A stretch of 64,000 bases of DNA from Halichondria panicea (Eukaryota > Porifera > Demospongiae > Suberitida > Halichondriidae). Under the pieces are notes generated by a model, which saw only the letters and a list, made by a program, of their open reading frames with translations, made no database searches and had not been told where the DNA came from. The position numbers and the translations under genes are program-made. Numbering within the stretch: position 1 is the stretch's first letter; every line of letters begins with the position of its first letter. The stretch is from the NCBI RefSeq assembly GCF_963675165.1, contig NC_087390.1, forward strand, positions 1,011,501 through 1,075,500. The letters are read 5' to 3'. Shown here in pieces: positions 13,070-24,522 of the stretch.

Positions 13070-13093
13070 TGGTTTTCATTACTCTTGATTCAC

Positions 13094-15996
13094 CTTGACT
13101 CCATTGCAGTACCTCAGTCCGAACTGGGTGTGGGACACTAGTCTGAAGTTCTTGTCCACTGCAGTGATCTGTGTGTACAGCTCGATGGGTCGGGAGAGGG
13201 CGGGTGTCCCTGACAACAGGACAGCCCTCCGAGCACTCTGGGGGGGGGGGGACAAAACAAGTATCATACTGGTGTTCAGTAGTGTACGTGTATGTGTGCA
13301 CATGCAGTAAACTGAACAAGCCTAATATCATACATGCAGTACATGTACTGAGTATGCGTGCATGCCATCCCACCCAGCACACATCCCAAGAAAAAAACTT
13401 GTTAACATGGAAATATTCAATAGAGCTAATGAATTTACTTTGAGCCATCAAATCTACGTACTTGGAATCCTTTCAAGTAATCATAGCTTCTGGGCAACCC
13501 AGCATAACTACCAGACACTATACACTGTCTACTGTATACCTTGATGACTGGAATGGCTGCTTTGGAGCGAGCAGTGCGATAGTTCTTGAGAAAGTGAGAC
13601 TCATCCTACACAACAAAACACATCATGATTATACCAACTCCTCATTGTAGGACATTTACAAGTCAGAATTAAGCGATTCAATCTCCATTTTAGTTTGTAG
13701 AAGTGGCCAAATACTTTGATAAAAGTAGTTGCATATCATGGACCATTAAAAGTGGCCACTCAAACTCGAGTGGGTTAGTAATCTATCCCCCTCAGGTATT
13801 TAGTGATTAATTATAGCTGAATATGCATCATTGGCTGTTATGTAACATACAGTAACACAGGTGCACTAGATACCGCAATGATGGCTGAGAATCTGTGCTC
13901 TGTGATGTCCTTGCTCATCCTGACCAGCAAGTCATAGCTAATGATATTCACGAGGCAGAACGAGCCACACCCCTTTGTCGTTATGATGACATTAATATCA
14001 GCGTCCACCAGTGAAGGAATCCATCGTTTGAAGGCCTGCACAGGGTGGGCATAATATGTACTGTATGGTTATTATACGGTATATATACACATCATACGAA
14101 TGGTCAGTAGAACATCAGTACCTTAAAAATTAATATTAATTTCAAAATAAAGAGCAGAACACAGACTAGCGGTATTTCAACAACCCTCTATCTAAGCTCC
14201 TTTGGCCTTGAGTATTCGAGTCTCACTGACATACATGTAGCTACTTTAGCCATATACTAACTCACACAATTCTACTACATGTATAATTATCTAAAATAAT
14301 TGCTTAGTAGATAATAGTTTAATCTCAACAGAGAAATCCCCGCCCACTCACCTCAGCCCAGGTGAGTCTCACTGACGAGGGGCACACTACGAGGAGGGGC
14401 CAATCAGAGCGGTAGTAGGACATGACGGCTATGGCCTGAAGTGTCTTGCCTAGTCCCATATCATCAGCTATTAACACTCGGCCATCACGCTTGATCAAGT
14501 ATCTGTGGGGGTGGGGTTAGAGGATAATCAAATGAGCGTGCTATTGTAGTGGTAATAATTGTCGAAACAACCTATCAGGGAAATGATAATCTACTGTGTG
14601 TGTTTTGTGAATATAGAAAGTTATGATAATTACACAGGCTATGGCCGCCGCTCTAAAACATTATCAGTATAGTCAGTACCCAGACATTAACTTACTCCAC
14701 TCCTTCTTTTTGGAACTCCATCAGAGCAGTGCTCAACTTTGTCTCGATCCTGCTGCTCCAGTCAATGACACTGGAATGGGATTTGGCCTGTATGGAATGG
14801 GACTGGGCCTGTAGCTGTGATAGGAACAGGTTTATGACAGGTCTGGGTATGAGGTCCAACTCCACATGCTTGCAGCTGCTCTGGATAGCTTTAACTGCAG
14901 AGGGGAGGGGCTGTTACAGTGACATGGAATCAACAACATACCCAGTGAATTGTAGCCTTCTATTCCAAAGCTCCATAATGACGTTTTGGTATCTATAGAA
15001 AGAAATTTTGAAATGAATGATATGAATGGCGTGGCCTGGGAGTGCTTCCGGTAAAGCAGTCAAATAAATGCTTTCAGAGGCCATTCCACAAAACTTAAAA
15101 GCTTCAAAAATTTCGCGCTATATGGTAGATAGCAGGCTGAAGTAATTACATATGTGTACTATAAAATCGCTAGTCTAAAACACAATCTTACAGTAAGCTC
15201 TTGTAGGCATCTTCTTGAATATCTCTATGAGGTCATGATCGTACTGCACTTTGACCTCCAGCCTTATCTTGGACACCATACAAACCCGTGCCTTCTTCTT
15301 GTCTCTCAGCTGGGTACACTTCACAGGGGGAGGGTGGTCAGGCGGTAGTGATGGTGACGGCTTGCAGCTCATCGCTGCTGCCACTTTAATGGAAGCATCC
15401 GGTACCGAGGTGATGGGATGAGGTGCATTCAGAGGTGGCTTAGAGTAGAACAGAGGAATTCTCGAATTTACTGGAGATGCTTTATTAGGTGACGATTTCG
15501 GAGGAGAGTTATGGAACAATGTAGACAAATGAGGAGTGGACGGTTTGGAATAAAATGGTGGTTGTTGGAGACCAGTTTGAGATGTCATTGATGATGGGAG
15601 TTCATTGTGTAATGTTCTTGTTCTTGGTAATGATAGCGTCTTTGTGCTGCTGGAGCTTCCTTGGTGTGATATTAGAGGATTAGACCATTTTGATTCTTGT
15701 ATTTGATTTGCTGCACTGGAACTTGAGCTAGCTTCAGCCGAATTAGGGTGAGATCTAACGTTGTCATAGGAACTCGAACTAGGGAATGTAGACGCCATCT
15801 TTAAGGTAGTAGCTGCAGACGTAGTGTAAGTGTGTCTCTTTGCAGGAGGAGATCCCTGCACACCAGTGTGGGGTGGATCCACTCTCCGCTTGGCTGTTAG
15901 TTTGGCTTGAGCTCTTCTTCTGTTTGCCTCCATACTCTGCAGCTGCTCAGTAGACATTCCTCCACTGCCACTAGCTGAGGGTCTACCAGGATGCAT
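13094..15996 (-). CDS. SMARCAL1: SMARCAL1-like 5' half: RPA-binding motif, HARP domain and SNF2 N lobe
   Basis: Exons: 15192-15996, 14942-14992, about 14696-14905, 14352-14502, 13874-14035, 13540-13605 and 13094-13237. The N-terminus has [20 protein letters not shown], similar to the conserved RPA-binding helix of SMARCAL1, then a Ser/Pro-rich region, then a HARP domain ([20 protein letters not shown], continued by TKTSLWSF). The ATPase lobe shows motif [12 protein letters not shown], motif [10 protein letters not shown] and motif [14 protein letters not shown]. The start at ATG 15996 is the first Met of the frame; a few in-frame codons upstream could belong to another 5' exon. Only 177 bp separate it from the stop of gene B. 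The adjoining 3' half (X2) is damaged, so the product may be truncated or use X1 exons. Confidence 0.78.
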
Positions 15997-16172
15997 GGTA
16001 GTCTCTTTAGTCAGAATAGCTGGCTCTTAGTCTGAAACTGTCATACACTTTACATGAGCCCACTACCCAGTTTTACACTATAATTATAATTATAATTGTA
16101 AGTTGGAAATGATCATGAAACATACTAACATAACCTTGACACCTAAAGTATAGACACACAATTCATTACACA

Positions 16173-19100
16173 TTATTGTGTGGGATACTTTATTCTACTC
16201 CTAACACTGTCATAGTCGATGCACTTTATAGCACTTTCTCTTGCACTTGATGGAACATGTAATTCTCTAATTGTCGTATTGAGTTTTAGACCCTCGATAA
16301 TCGGAGACCAGTCGGAAATATCCACCATCAGGTGGAGAACACAAAGAGTCTTATTTATTTTCAACATATCACCAACAGCTTTCGTATCTTCCGAAGTGAT
16401 GAGTAGCTTCTGAAGTTCATTTAGCTTTAAACCGTATGTGTATTTAGATTCAAGTATCAACTCCAATATCAAAGTTGTGAGACTAGAATTCTTACTCAAT
16501 GCATTTGCGATAGGTAGTAAGAAACGTTGATGTGGTTCCATATGCAGTGTTGGCAAATGCAGGTACTCAAGATACTTATTATTCTCAAGTACATTGCAAA
16601 TAGCCATAATTATATTGTTACTGGCTATTAGATCTACTTCTTTATATATGTTTAGTCTAATCACAAACTTCTTTAGCGTCAGACTGCAAACAGTCTCCAT
16701 TATTTGTTTCAAAAATGTTGATGAAAGTATTGGAGTCAGACAATCTTGTCCGCCATACAAGTTTATGTCAGCAGTTTCAAGTTTAATACCATCACACACA
16801 TGAATACGTATTTCTTCTAGAACACTGTTTTGTCGTAGCAGGGCACAGAACTCATCCACTATGTCATCTGATGTGAACTCCACGTTACAATATAGTTCTT
16901 TAACTGAAGAATTTTCTTCGAGTGCCTTGATAATGGTAAAATACTGAACATCAACCTCTTGCGGGGTTTTATGTTTACATACAGATACTGTGATGTTTTG
17001 ATCATGATTAGAAAGTTCGGGGCCCACATCAACTGCTAGCTTTTCCAGCAATAGACACTTGGATAGAGAAGAATGATAGATCGAGAGTGTTAAGGAACTT
17101 CTGCACAGTACGTTATCTAGTGGATTATCAGTAAACAGTCCGAAATAAATCAAAAAGACAGCAAAATGATCGATGCATTTAATTACCTGCTCTGTAAAAT
17201 CTCCTGTAAATATTGAACCCAAATTCAAAGGGAATAATTGAGGTAGATTTAGTTCTTTGAACCTTTTGATATTCAATCCAAAGTTTAGACGTACATTGCA
17301 ATCAGCTGATTCATAAAGATCTAATATATCACCGCCAGCACCGCCAACGTATATGGTAACTTCCAAATATTCTAAAGAAGAACAGAATTCTGTATTTGTA
17401 TCATTTAAAATGCCAGTTATCTCTAAGTCAATAATATGAAAATGTAATTTCTTCAGAGTTCTCGAATATTTCAATACTTCTAATAAGATCGGCAACGATG
17501 AGATAGTAACCATCTCAACATTCTCTAGGAATTTTGATAGTTTGCTCGCCAACAGCATGTGTTGGCCACTATATACTTGTAGTACTCCTTGTGTTGCAGC
17601 TGGAATATGGTTTATTATGTCGTACCAACTATCAGGGAATGGGTACAGATCACACGTCATATCTAAAACTTTGATTTGTGAAGAACATTTAGATTTGTGT
17701 CTCCTGAGTCCAGCCATTAAAAAACGCATATTTTCCGAAATGGAGAACCAGTAATTTAATTCTAACATGAATTTCCCTACTGCTATGCAATAGCCTAGAG
17801 CAAGGAAATACAAGGGATCCAATTGTCGGTGCATTAGTTCGATAGGGAGTATAAAATTATCGAAAGAGGTAATTAGTTGTTCATTTTGAGTTTCGTACAG
17901 CCAGATTATGTGTTTTCTATTGAGGTAAACCACCATCTCATTGTTTTCTGCTCTAACCCGTGGAGCAGGCAAAACACACCTTGTCCAGGGATCAGAAAAA
18001 TGTGTGAGACCAGCTAAAAATAAGATGATCATATTGCTTTCGGATTTAGATTGTGTTTCAATAAATAATAGCTGTTTTGGTTGAGAGTATGTTCTCCATA
18101 TATGGAATGCAGCCAAGAACTCTTGCAGCGTTAGATGAATGAAGTTGTAAGAAGGAGATGCAGTTTGCGTGATGGATTGATACAGTGGGTGGACACTATT
18201 CATAAAACCAAGTGTAGTACTGCTTTCGGGAATGTCGTCCTCGTAGAAAATAAGCTGATTTGCGTTCTGTATTGCGTTCTGTACTAATCCTTTGTGTGCA
18301 ATTCGGCAGAGGTGAAGGAAATGAGGTTGAAGTGATTCAGGTAACTCTTGAAGATTACCGTTCCACTCTTCTTGCACTGGGTGGTCATTAAGGTATCGCT
18401 TTAGCAAAACACTGGAGTATGCAGTATAAAGTTCTGTTGTTGTGTTTGGAAAAACATTTTGTTTTCTGTCATGGCATTCCATGTAAACTTGAATAACAAT
18501 ACGAGCATAGAGAGGATTGTACATGGCACTGTTAATGTGTGGGTTGGCAGCAATATATGTTCGTAAATCATCTGGTGCTCCATCCTTAATTGCCTGATCA
18601 ATGTACTCTTGTATCTGTATCTCTGTAAAACCAAGGACCACAATTTGTTGATCAATTCGATGACTGCATCCTACAGGTGCAGCCCATGGCCTGGTGGTTA
18701 TGACAACAGTACTTGCTGGTAAAAGTTTTCCATGTATGAGTCTCATGATAACGGAGTATTTTCTACTAGTAAAACTTAGTGCTTGCGGAAATTCATCGAG
18801 ACCCTCCAGAATAAACAACAATCCTTCACCTTCTGATTGAGATACTTCGTTACTAACTTTCTGGGATCTAACTTTATCTCCACATTCAAAAAGGTCTACC
18901 AAGTTATCAGCTTCTTGAGTGTACTTATCACGCAGTTGCAGCAATACAACGAGAGAGTAGTCTCTCCAAATCTTCCCTAAACTCCACCGTCTGCACAGTT
19001 CCCATGACAAGGTGGTCTTACCCACTCCTGGAGCTCCTTTGATGATAACTAGTTTGGGAAATGAGTCACCAATTTTACATGCAATTTGTTCAATACAAAC

Positions 19101-22100
19101 TGGACCTTTATCTACAAGATCAATTTTACCGTGCACCTCGTGTGTTTGAAGTTTTGGTTGAGCATTTCGATCACAATTATTAACGATCATCAGATTTATA
19201 AAATGTTTCACACAGCCAAGAGGACAGCGCTCATCAGCGGGAAGCTGTCTTACGTTGTAAGTGCTAATAAGGTATGTTTTGTAAGCTTCAATAGCACAGA
19301 ATTTTGGACTTCTTGATGGCTCAACCAAAGTATTGGCATCTGAGAAGATAGATTGTACGCATAACTCTATAGCTACACGCATAACTCTACACGCATAATT
19401 TACTGTTTTAACCTATATATAGGAGTAAATGAATTCATCTACTTCTGGTATATGCCATACAGTCTACTATACAGTATGTAGCTCTGTAATCGTATAGAAA
19501 GTAAATTGTAATGGACAAGAGCTAGCGTTGTAATGCATGCTACAGCTGCATGATTATCATACACTAAATGTATACCCGTACATTTTTTCTCTATAGCCTC
19601 CGCGACATCATTCCGATCAACTGTTGATGCTCTGAGACTCTGACATATTTCAGAATAGGTGAGAGGGCCAGTCTTCAAGCGAACAGCTAGCATTTCACGT
19701 AGACAATCCTTGTTCCTGTGATAGTCATCTTTTATATTGCTGAGGGCATCATGACCTAATCCCAGGGCAAGTCCCAAGTCTAACCAGTTTCCAGCAGCTT
19801 GTATCAATTTCTCATAAACAGACTGCAAATCACTAAGCACCAGAATTGAACCTACACAATAACAGTACAAAATTACCTGTGAGTGGTAAGTGCAATATGG
19901 CATGGACTGCATGCACATGCATGCATGCATGCATGCTTGTATATCTATAAGCAGTTGACGAGCAGCTTGTATATCTATAGGATACACTGCTTACCAAGTG
20001 TTGGTCCAGGGTTTGCTTCAACATTTCCTGACAGTAACAGCAAGCGGAATATCAGTAACAGTATACACAGACTGAGAGTGGGGGGCAACATCAGTCTATT
20101 AGTGCTCTGAACTCTCACTTGGAAATTGGTCGACTTTTTTTGAGTCTCAAAAACTATAGTAAGAGTGACGTAATATTTATTGTGGCAGCACATACATATT
20201 TGATTACCTGATGTTGTGCAATACTGAGTGTTCCATTGTTTCCGAGGGTTCCATCTCACCAAGCAGGCAGTGATGAGTGAGTAGCAGGTGATAAGCACAG
20301 CTGACAGAATGAGAGCGGCCAGTGCACTCCCCCTCCATCCCAGCTCACAAGGAAACACTCCGGTCCAAATCAAGTCAACCACAGGGCAAGCAGGACGTGG
20401 GGGAGCTGCATGTATAGAGTTGCACAAAATTAAAATTAATTCTGAGCGAATCGAGGCTCTAATCAGGTCACGTTAAGACTTTAGACACACGAGAACTAGT
20501 GACTCTGGTTGCTGCGACTGTAACGGATTTCAAAGTTGAAGGACGTGTTAGTGATTGCACTGAGGCTCACAACTCTACTGCTTAGAAGGGATTTGTTCAA
20601 GCATTCTGGTCATAAGCAGGGATACAAAAGGAAGGGGATTGGAAACGACCGCCCACGCCCTGTGTAAAAGGACTGACATCCGGTGAAGCACTCCGCGTTA
20701 TGATTTGCACTCGCGATAATTTTTGTTTTGACCGTACTCTGGTTGTATTTCAACTGTTTCTAGCTCTCCTATCCACTAGCGATCACTCAGGGGCTGGGAG
20801 GTACTCAAGAAAAGTAAGCTTATACCACTGACAAGCTCTAAGTCCATTGTCTTTACTCTGTTTCCAATTTTTGTTGAGTTTAGCTTAAATTACTCTATGT
20901 CAAGTTTTCTCTGCCCCTCCTGTGAAGTCAAAACAGCAAAGGACATTGCTTGATTTGGTTATTATGTATCTAAGTGCTATATAGGATGGTTTCATGCTAT
21001 AGATGAGCTGTACTGTTCATAAACGTTTGCAGTATAGTCCTTCAAACTGCTTTAGTATACTTTTAGACACACCACAGGCCTGTCCCTCCCACGACTTCAT
21101 AGTAAGGGCTATTCCTTCTTGTATAGCATTTATTTGTCTAGTGATAGTGGCTGTGTGGCTTAGTGGACTTTTTCATTGTTTTAGAGCTAAATCCTCTTTA
21201 CTTTTCAACATTAAAAATGATCAATTTCACTGTTTCTATGTACAACACATTTGTAGAGGAGTCAAGACAGGTAATGAGCATGCTGACTATAAATATAATC
21301 CTTTGTAGTTTTAGCCACGCCCTATAACGCGGAATGCTTCACGCAAAAATACGCAAAAAATTTCGTTTCCAATCCCCTTCCTTTTGTATCCCTGTCATAG
21401 CTATATAGACAATGGTTTTTATGTTTTTAAATTGACTATTAATTTTGTGCTACAACTATTATAGCTCTGCCGCTACCTCTGACACACCCCAGTATTAGTG
21501 AATGTGATAAATCAAAGCTAATCAGAGTGATGAATATGCATATCTAGGTTGCAGTCCAGTATATTCACGTGCTGTGTCATCACAATTGTGGGTCATGAGA
21601 TTTCGTGAATACCAAGCAATGCAAGCATGTTTAAAACTGACCTAAATTATAATTATGTGGCCTATGCCCTGTAATATGCTCGGTATATACTAGTTGGACA
21701 TAGCACCAACCCTGGACGCTCACGTAGGATTGGGAGTCACTGCCATGTCAGGGTTTGTGTCACTGCAGTTTACACGTAACAGCCCAATCAGATTGCAGCG
21801 TTCAAGTGCTGAAGGCGTGGCTCATGAATGAATGAGCCAGAAAGTCAGTAATTCTCTCAGTCAAATCAATAGTAAACAAGCCAGCTTGATCCAGGAACAC
21901 GCCCAAGTCAAGTTAGAGCTAATGGCATACAAAATTGACTCTTGCAGTAGCATTCTAACTGAGCTCTTTGCGATTACCGTCATATAACTACACCTAAATA
22001 CCGGTTGCACGAAAACCCTGACATGGCAGTGGTTTCCAACCCTACGCGAGCGTCCAGAGTTGGGCCATGCCCAACTAGGTATATACCAAAGTGTATGATA

Positions 22101-22364
22101 AGAAATGTTATGCAATTATTGGCGAGTATGCTTCACTAACTCACAGGAAAAAGTTTGAAAGAAGAGTATGTATCTGATGGTGACCATAATGAGGTAGAGT
22201 TGGTAGAGGACAGGGGTAATCAACACAGAGGCAATGCAGGCTCTGAGCTGCCAACTAGGCTTACGGAAAACCAGATCTCCCGGGTAGTCATCGGGTGGTC
22301 TGATTTTTGGAGACCATTTTCCTTCAAAGGATCTTGCTGTTGATGACCTTAAAATCCACTGCAT
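16173..22364 (-). CDS. Gene B: membrane-(2A-variant)-Death-NACHT-LRR receptor
   Basis: Exons 22145-22364, 20208-20405, 19995-20153, 19576-19851 and 16173-19339 join in phase 1 to an open frame of about 1339 residues. Residues 1-192 hold three hydrophobic segments and end with SGNVEANPGP, where the consensus Asp of the 2A motif is Asn. Residues 193-284 are a Death-type domain. The long last exon carries NACHT: Walker A GAPGVGKTT (386-394), Walker B LLFILEGLDE (458-467) and VVITTRPW. It ends in degenerate leucine-rich repeats from about 1070 (NKYLEYLHLPTL, NSSLTTLILELIL, NTTIRELHV). The NLS-like motif of the paralogues (PSKRPKLS) is PSRSPKFC here. Family knowledge: NLR innate sensors. Inference: with weakened 2A and NLS-like motifs this member may remain membrane-anchored. 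Intron 1 is swollen to 1.7 kb by two inserted elements. Confidence 0.88.
20002..20025 (-). other. Variant 2A motif of gene B (NVEANPGP)
   Basis: The codon matching the consensus Asp reads AAT (Asn) rather than GAT; the rest (VEANPGP) is intact. The acidic residue is part of the D-[V/I]-E-x-N-P-G-P signature, so lower or absent skipping is expected, but this is inference. Confidence 0.75.
20617..21394. mobile_element. 778-bp element with perfect 32-bp terminal inverted repeats in gene B intron 1
   Basis: The 32 bp from CAGGGATACAAAAGG at the left recur exactly inverted at 21363-21394. Both flanks carry TCATA nearby but no clean target-site duplication is adjacent. A 101-codon plus-strand frame inside (21003-21308) is not recognised. 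The CAGGG terminus resembles hAT-type ends; the class assignment is tentative. Paralogous introns in genes A, C and D lack it. Confidence 0.75.
21691..22077. mobile_element. 387-bp MITE with 9-bp target-site duplication (Mutator-like) in gene B intron 1
   Basis: Ends TAGTTGG...CCAACTA with imperfect inverted arms (CTGGACGCTC and the block around CACTGCCATGTCAGGGTTT). The 9-bp word GGTATATAC directly flanks both sides. The paralogous intron of gene A shows the empty site with one copy (around 2753-2763). The 9-bp duplication fits Mutator-like elements. Confidence 0.8.
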
Positions 22365-22959
22365 CTCTTCAGAATATTTTCCGTAATAGTTTTCAGACAG
22401 ATCTTGTAAGAGTACGAGTACAAGCTAGCTTGTAAAGCCTACAAGCCGTAAATCACGAGAGTAAACAAATACGAGCCACTCCCACTTTTCTCCAGATACT
22501 CCACTCCCCTCTTAGCCTCGAATACTCCCCTCTTGACTGACTCGGAGGAGATAATTATAATCGCATCAATTTCACTAGCAGATAAAGGGTTATAACAATA
22601 AACAGAACATTTGAAAGGGGGTGAGAGAAGTTAGTTTTTGTGTGCACAATTCCACAGATACAGATGACAGTCACCCACTGACTCTTCTGGAATCGTGGAC
22701 GGATGGAACGGAATAACATCACTATTATGCATTGCTGAAACTCGGCAGTTGAATTGTCAGTTTGGTCATATACTACAAAGAGAAAAAACACGAATAATTA
22801 TTAGTACATGGTAGTAGGAAATAGGGTATATGCGAACATGCTATGCACACATTACAATAAAAAAATGGTTTGATCAGTTGGTTGATCGGTTGCCCTAGTG
22901 TACACTAAACCATACTGTTAAGAGTATTCGATATGCATCTGTGCATGTGTGTACTCCAG
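22365..22959. promoter_or_regulatory. Spacer between gene B start and MMUT copy 2
   Basis: Head-to-head spacer equivalent to 3057-3429, longer here. A short frame at 22555-22791 on the minus strand has no recognisable homology and is not called. Shared promoter function is inferred from layout only. Confidence 0.3.
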
Positions 22960-24080
22960 ACTGGTGAGACTGAGGTGTGGAGGAGGGAGACCACTGACGG
23001 CCGGACTGTGTGGGGATCACCATGGCAATTTACAGGCTATTGCACACCACCAGAACGAGGTATTAAATTAATTAGTGATATATAGAACGAACATAGTTAA
23101 TACGCGTACAGTGACTGATGCATGGCTTTCAGAATATCATAAAAGTGGATTAACAGTACTAAATTTATGGCTGTTGGTAGATGTTCCTAAATAGAAACAC
23201 ACCAGTTAGTGCACTGTATCTATCTATACCCCCAGCGGAGATGACACTGTGGAGGTGATGAGAGAGCCAAGCCAAAGGTTCCACTGGACGAGGAGTGGGC
23301 GGCTCAGAAAGATGCTAAAGGGGGCTGACCCAGAGGAGAGGCTCACTTGGAGAACCCCCGAGGTGTGAGGGGGAGGGTCTATGGGTACCCTTACCACTCT
23401 CAGGATACTACAACGCTATCCCTTGTTGGGCTAAATCACATAATCATATAGATCTAGTACACCTCCATTATGCTTCCTGAGCTATGGAGGGGCTGTTAAC
23501 TGTGCACTAGGAAGTGTAGAAATCATCAGTGTCTAATATTATACAATTCCCAGCTCTAACAAGTACTAACTGACTGCACATGTGCTCCCTCCCTCCATCA
23601 TGCATAGGGATTTGACCTGAAGCCACTGTACACTGCAGAGGACACGGCGGGTCATGAGAATTAAGGAGTTACCGGGAAGTACCCGTTCACCAGAGGACCC
23701 TACGCCACCATGTACACTCAGAGGCCCTGAACCATTAGACAGGTGATGAGTCGCTGTCTCTAAGTGAAGCAGAAATCCCGTTCAATATAATTATACATGT
23801 AAGCTTTCACTTAGTCAATTAGTAACTTATAATTTTGAACCCATAATTATGGCGAATACATTATGCATTTGCTTACATTATACATTATACATTTGCTTGA
23901 TTTAGCTGTAAGAATAACATTTATGGATATTACAAAATGTAAGAAAATAAGCATATACCCACCCCTCCTCCACACACCCCCACACACACCCACCCACCCA
24001 CACAATACACAGGGTTCTGCTTCAGTACAGTTGAGGAGAGCCAATGACTACACTACACTGATAGCAGGTAGATCACATGT
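22960..24080 (+). pseudogene. MMUT: MMUT fragment copy 2 (5' exons, decayed)
   Basis: Leader-like exon 1 (about 22960-23058), then a segment reading LDEEWAA and KMLKGADPEERLTWRTPE (about 23270-23367), then [16 protein letters not shown]...[12 protein letters not shown] (about 23611-23741), and a fragment of the STVEES exon (about 24020-24060). Lesions: a 5-base loss after EWAA, a shift in the HEKELPGK region, and a Trp codon turned to TGA in QRPWTIRQ. The next exons are absent; gene C's 3' end follows on the other strand. Confidence 0.72.
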
Positions 24081-24522
24081 CACCCATGCATGCAGGGAAC
24101 GGTACAACATTTATTCATTGTAATTCTCTCTTTAGGATCCGCACATTCTATAGGTTAACAAAGTGTTTAGTACACTAGCTGGAGAGGATATTTGTCATCA
24201 GCAGGGAGGGATCTTGTATCGTAAATACTATGATCGATAAATTCCTATGCTTCATCTGCTGGTTGGATGGTGGAACAATTATATATTGGGTTTATAATCA
24301 TGAAACGAAAGTAATAATACAGTAACACAGTGGAACATTCAATATTGGGCCCTCCAAACTATACGTAAAAGTGAGAAATACATATATACGTACCTCTCTA
24401 AATAGGGCTATCCCCAAACTTTCTTATACATTATATACTTGAAAATGTACAGTAATCCTTGAGATATGTTTTTATTCTATCACCATCAACACAAACTAAG
24501 CCAATTAACTAAGGTGATTCAA
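24081..24522. other. Gene-free stretch between MMUT copy 2 and the gene C stop
   Basis: AT-rich DNA with no frame, RNA gene or repeat that I can support. It should include the 3' UTR of gene C. Confidence 0.4.

Noticed and set aside
2227-20153. 2A motifs as traces of inserted virus or non-LTR retrotransposon sequence
   Set aside because: They lie in short spliced host exons with phase-1 introns, repeated in four paralogues, with no polymerase, capsid or reverse-transcriptase frame nearby.
21003-21308. A 101-codon frame inside the 778-bp inverted-repeat element as a transposase
   Set aside because: Too short, no catalytic signature, and the element is the size of a non-autonomous copy.
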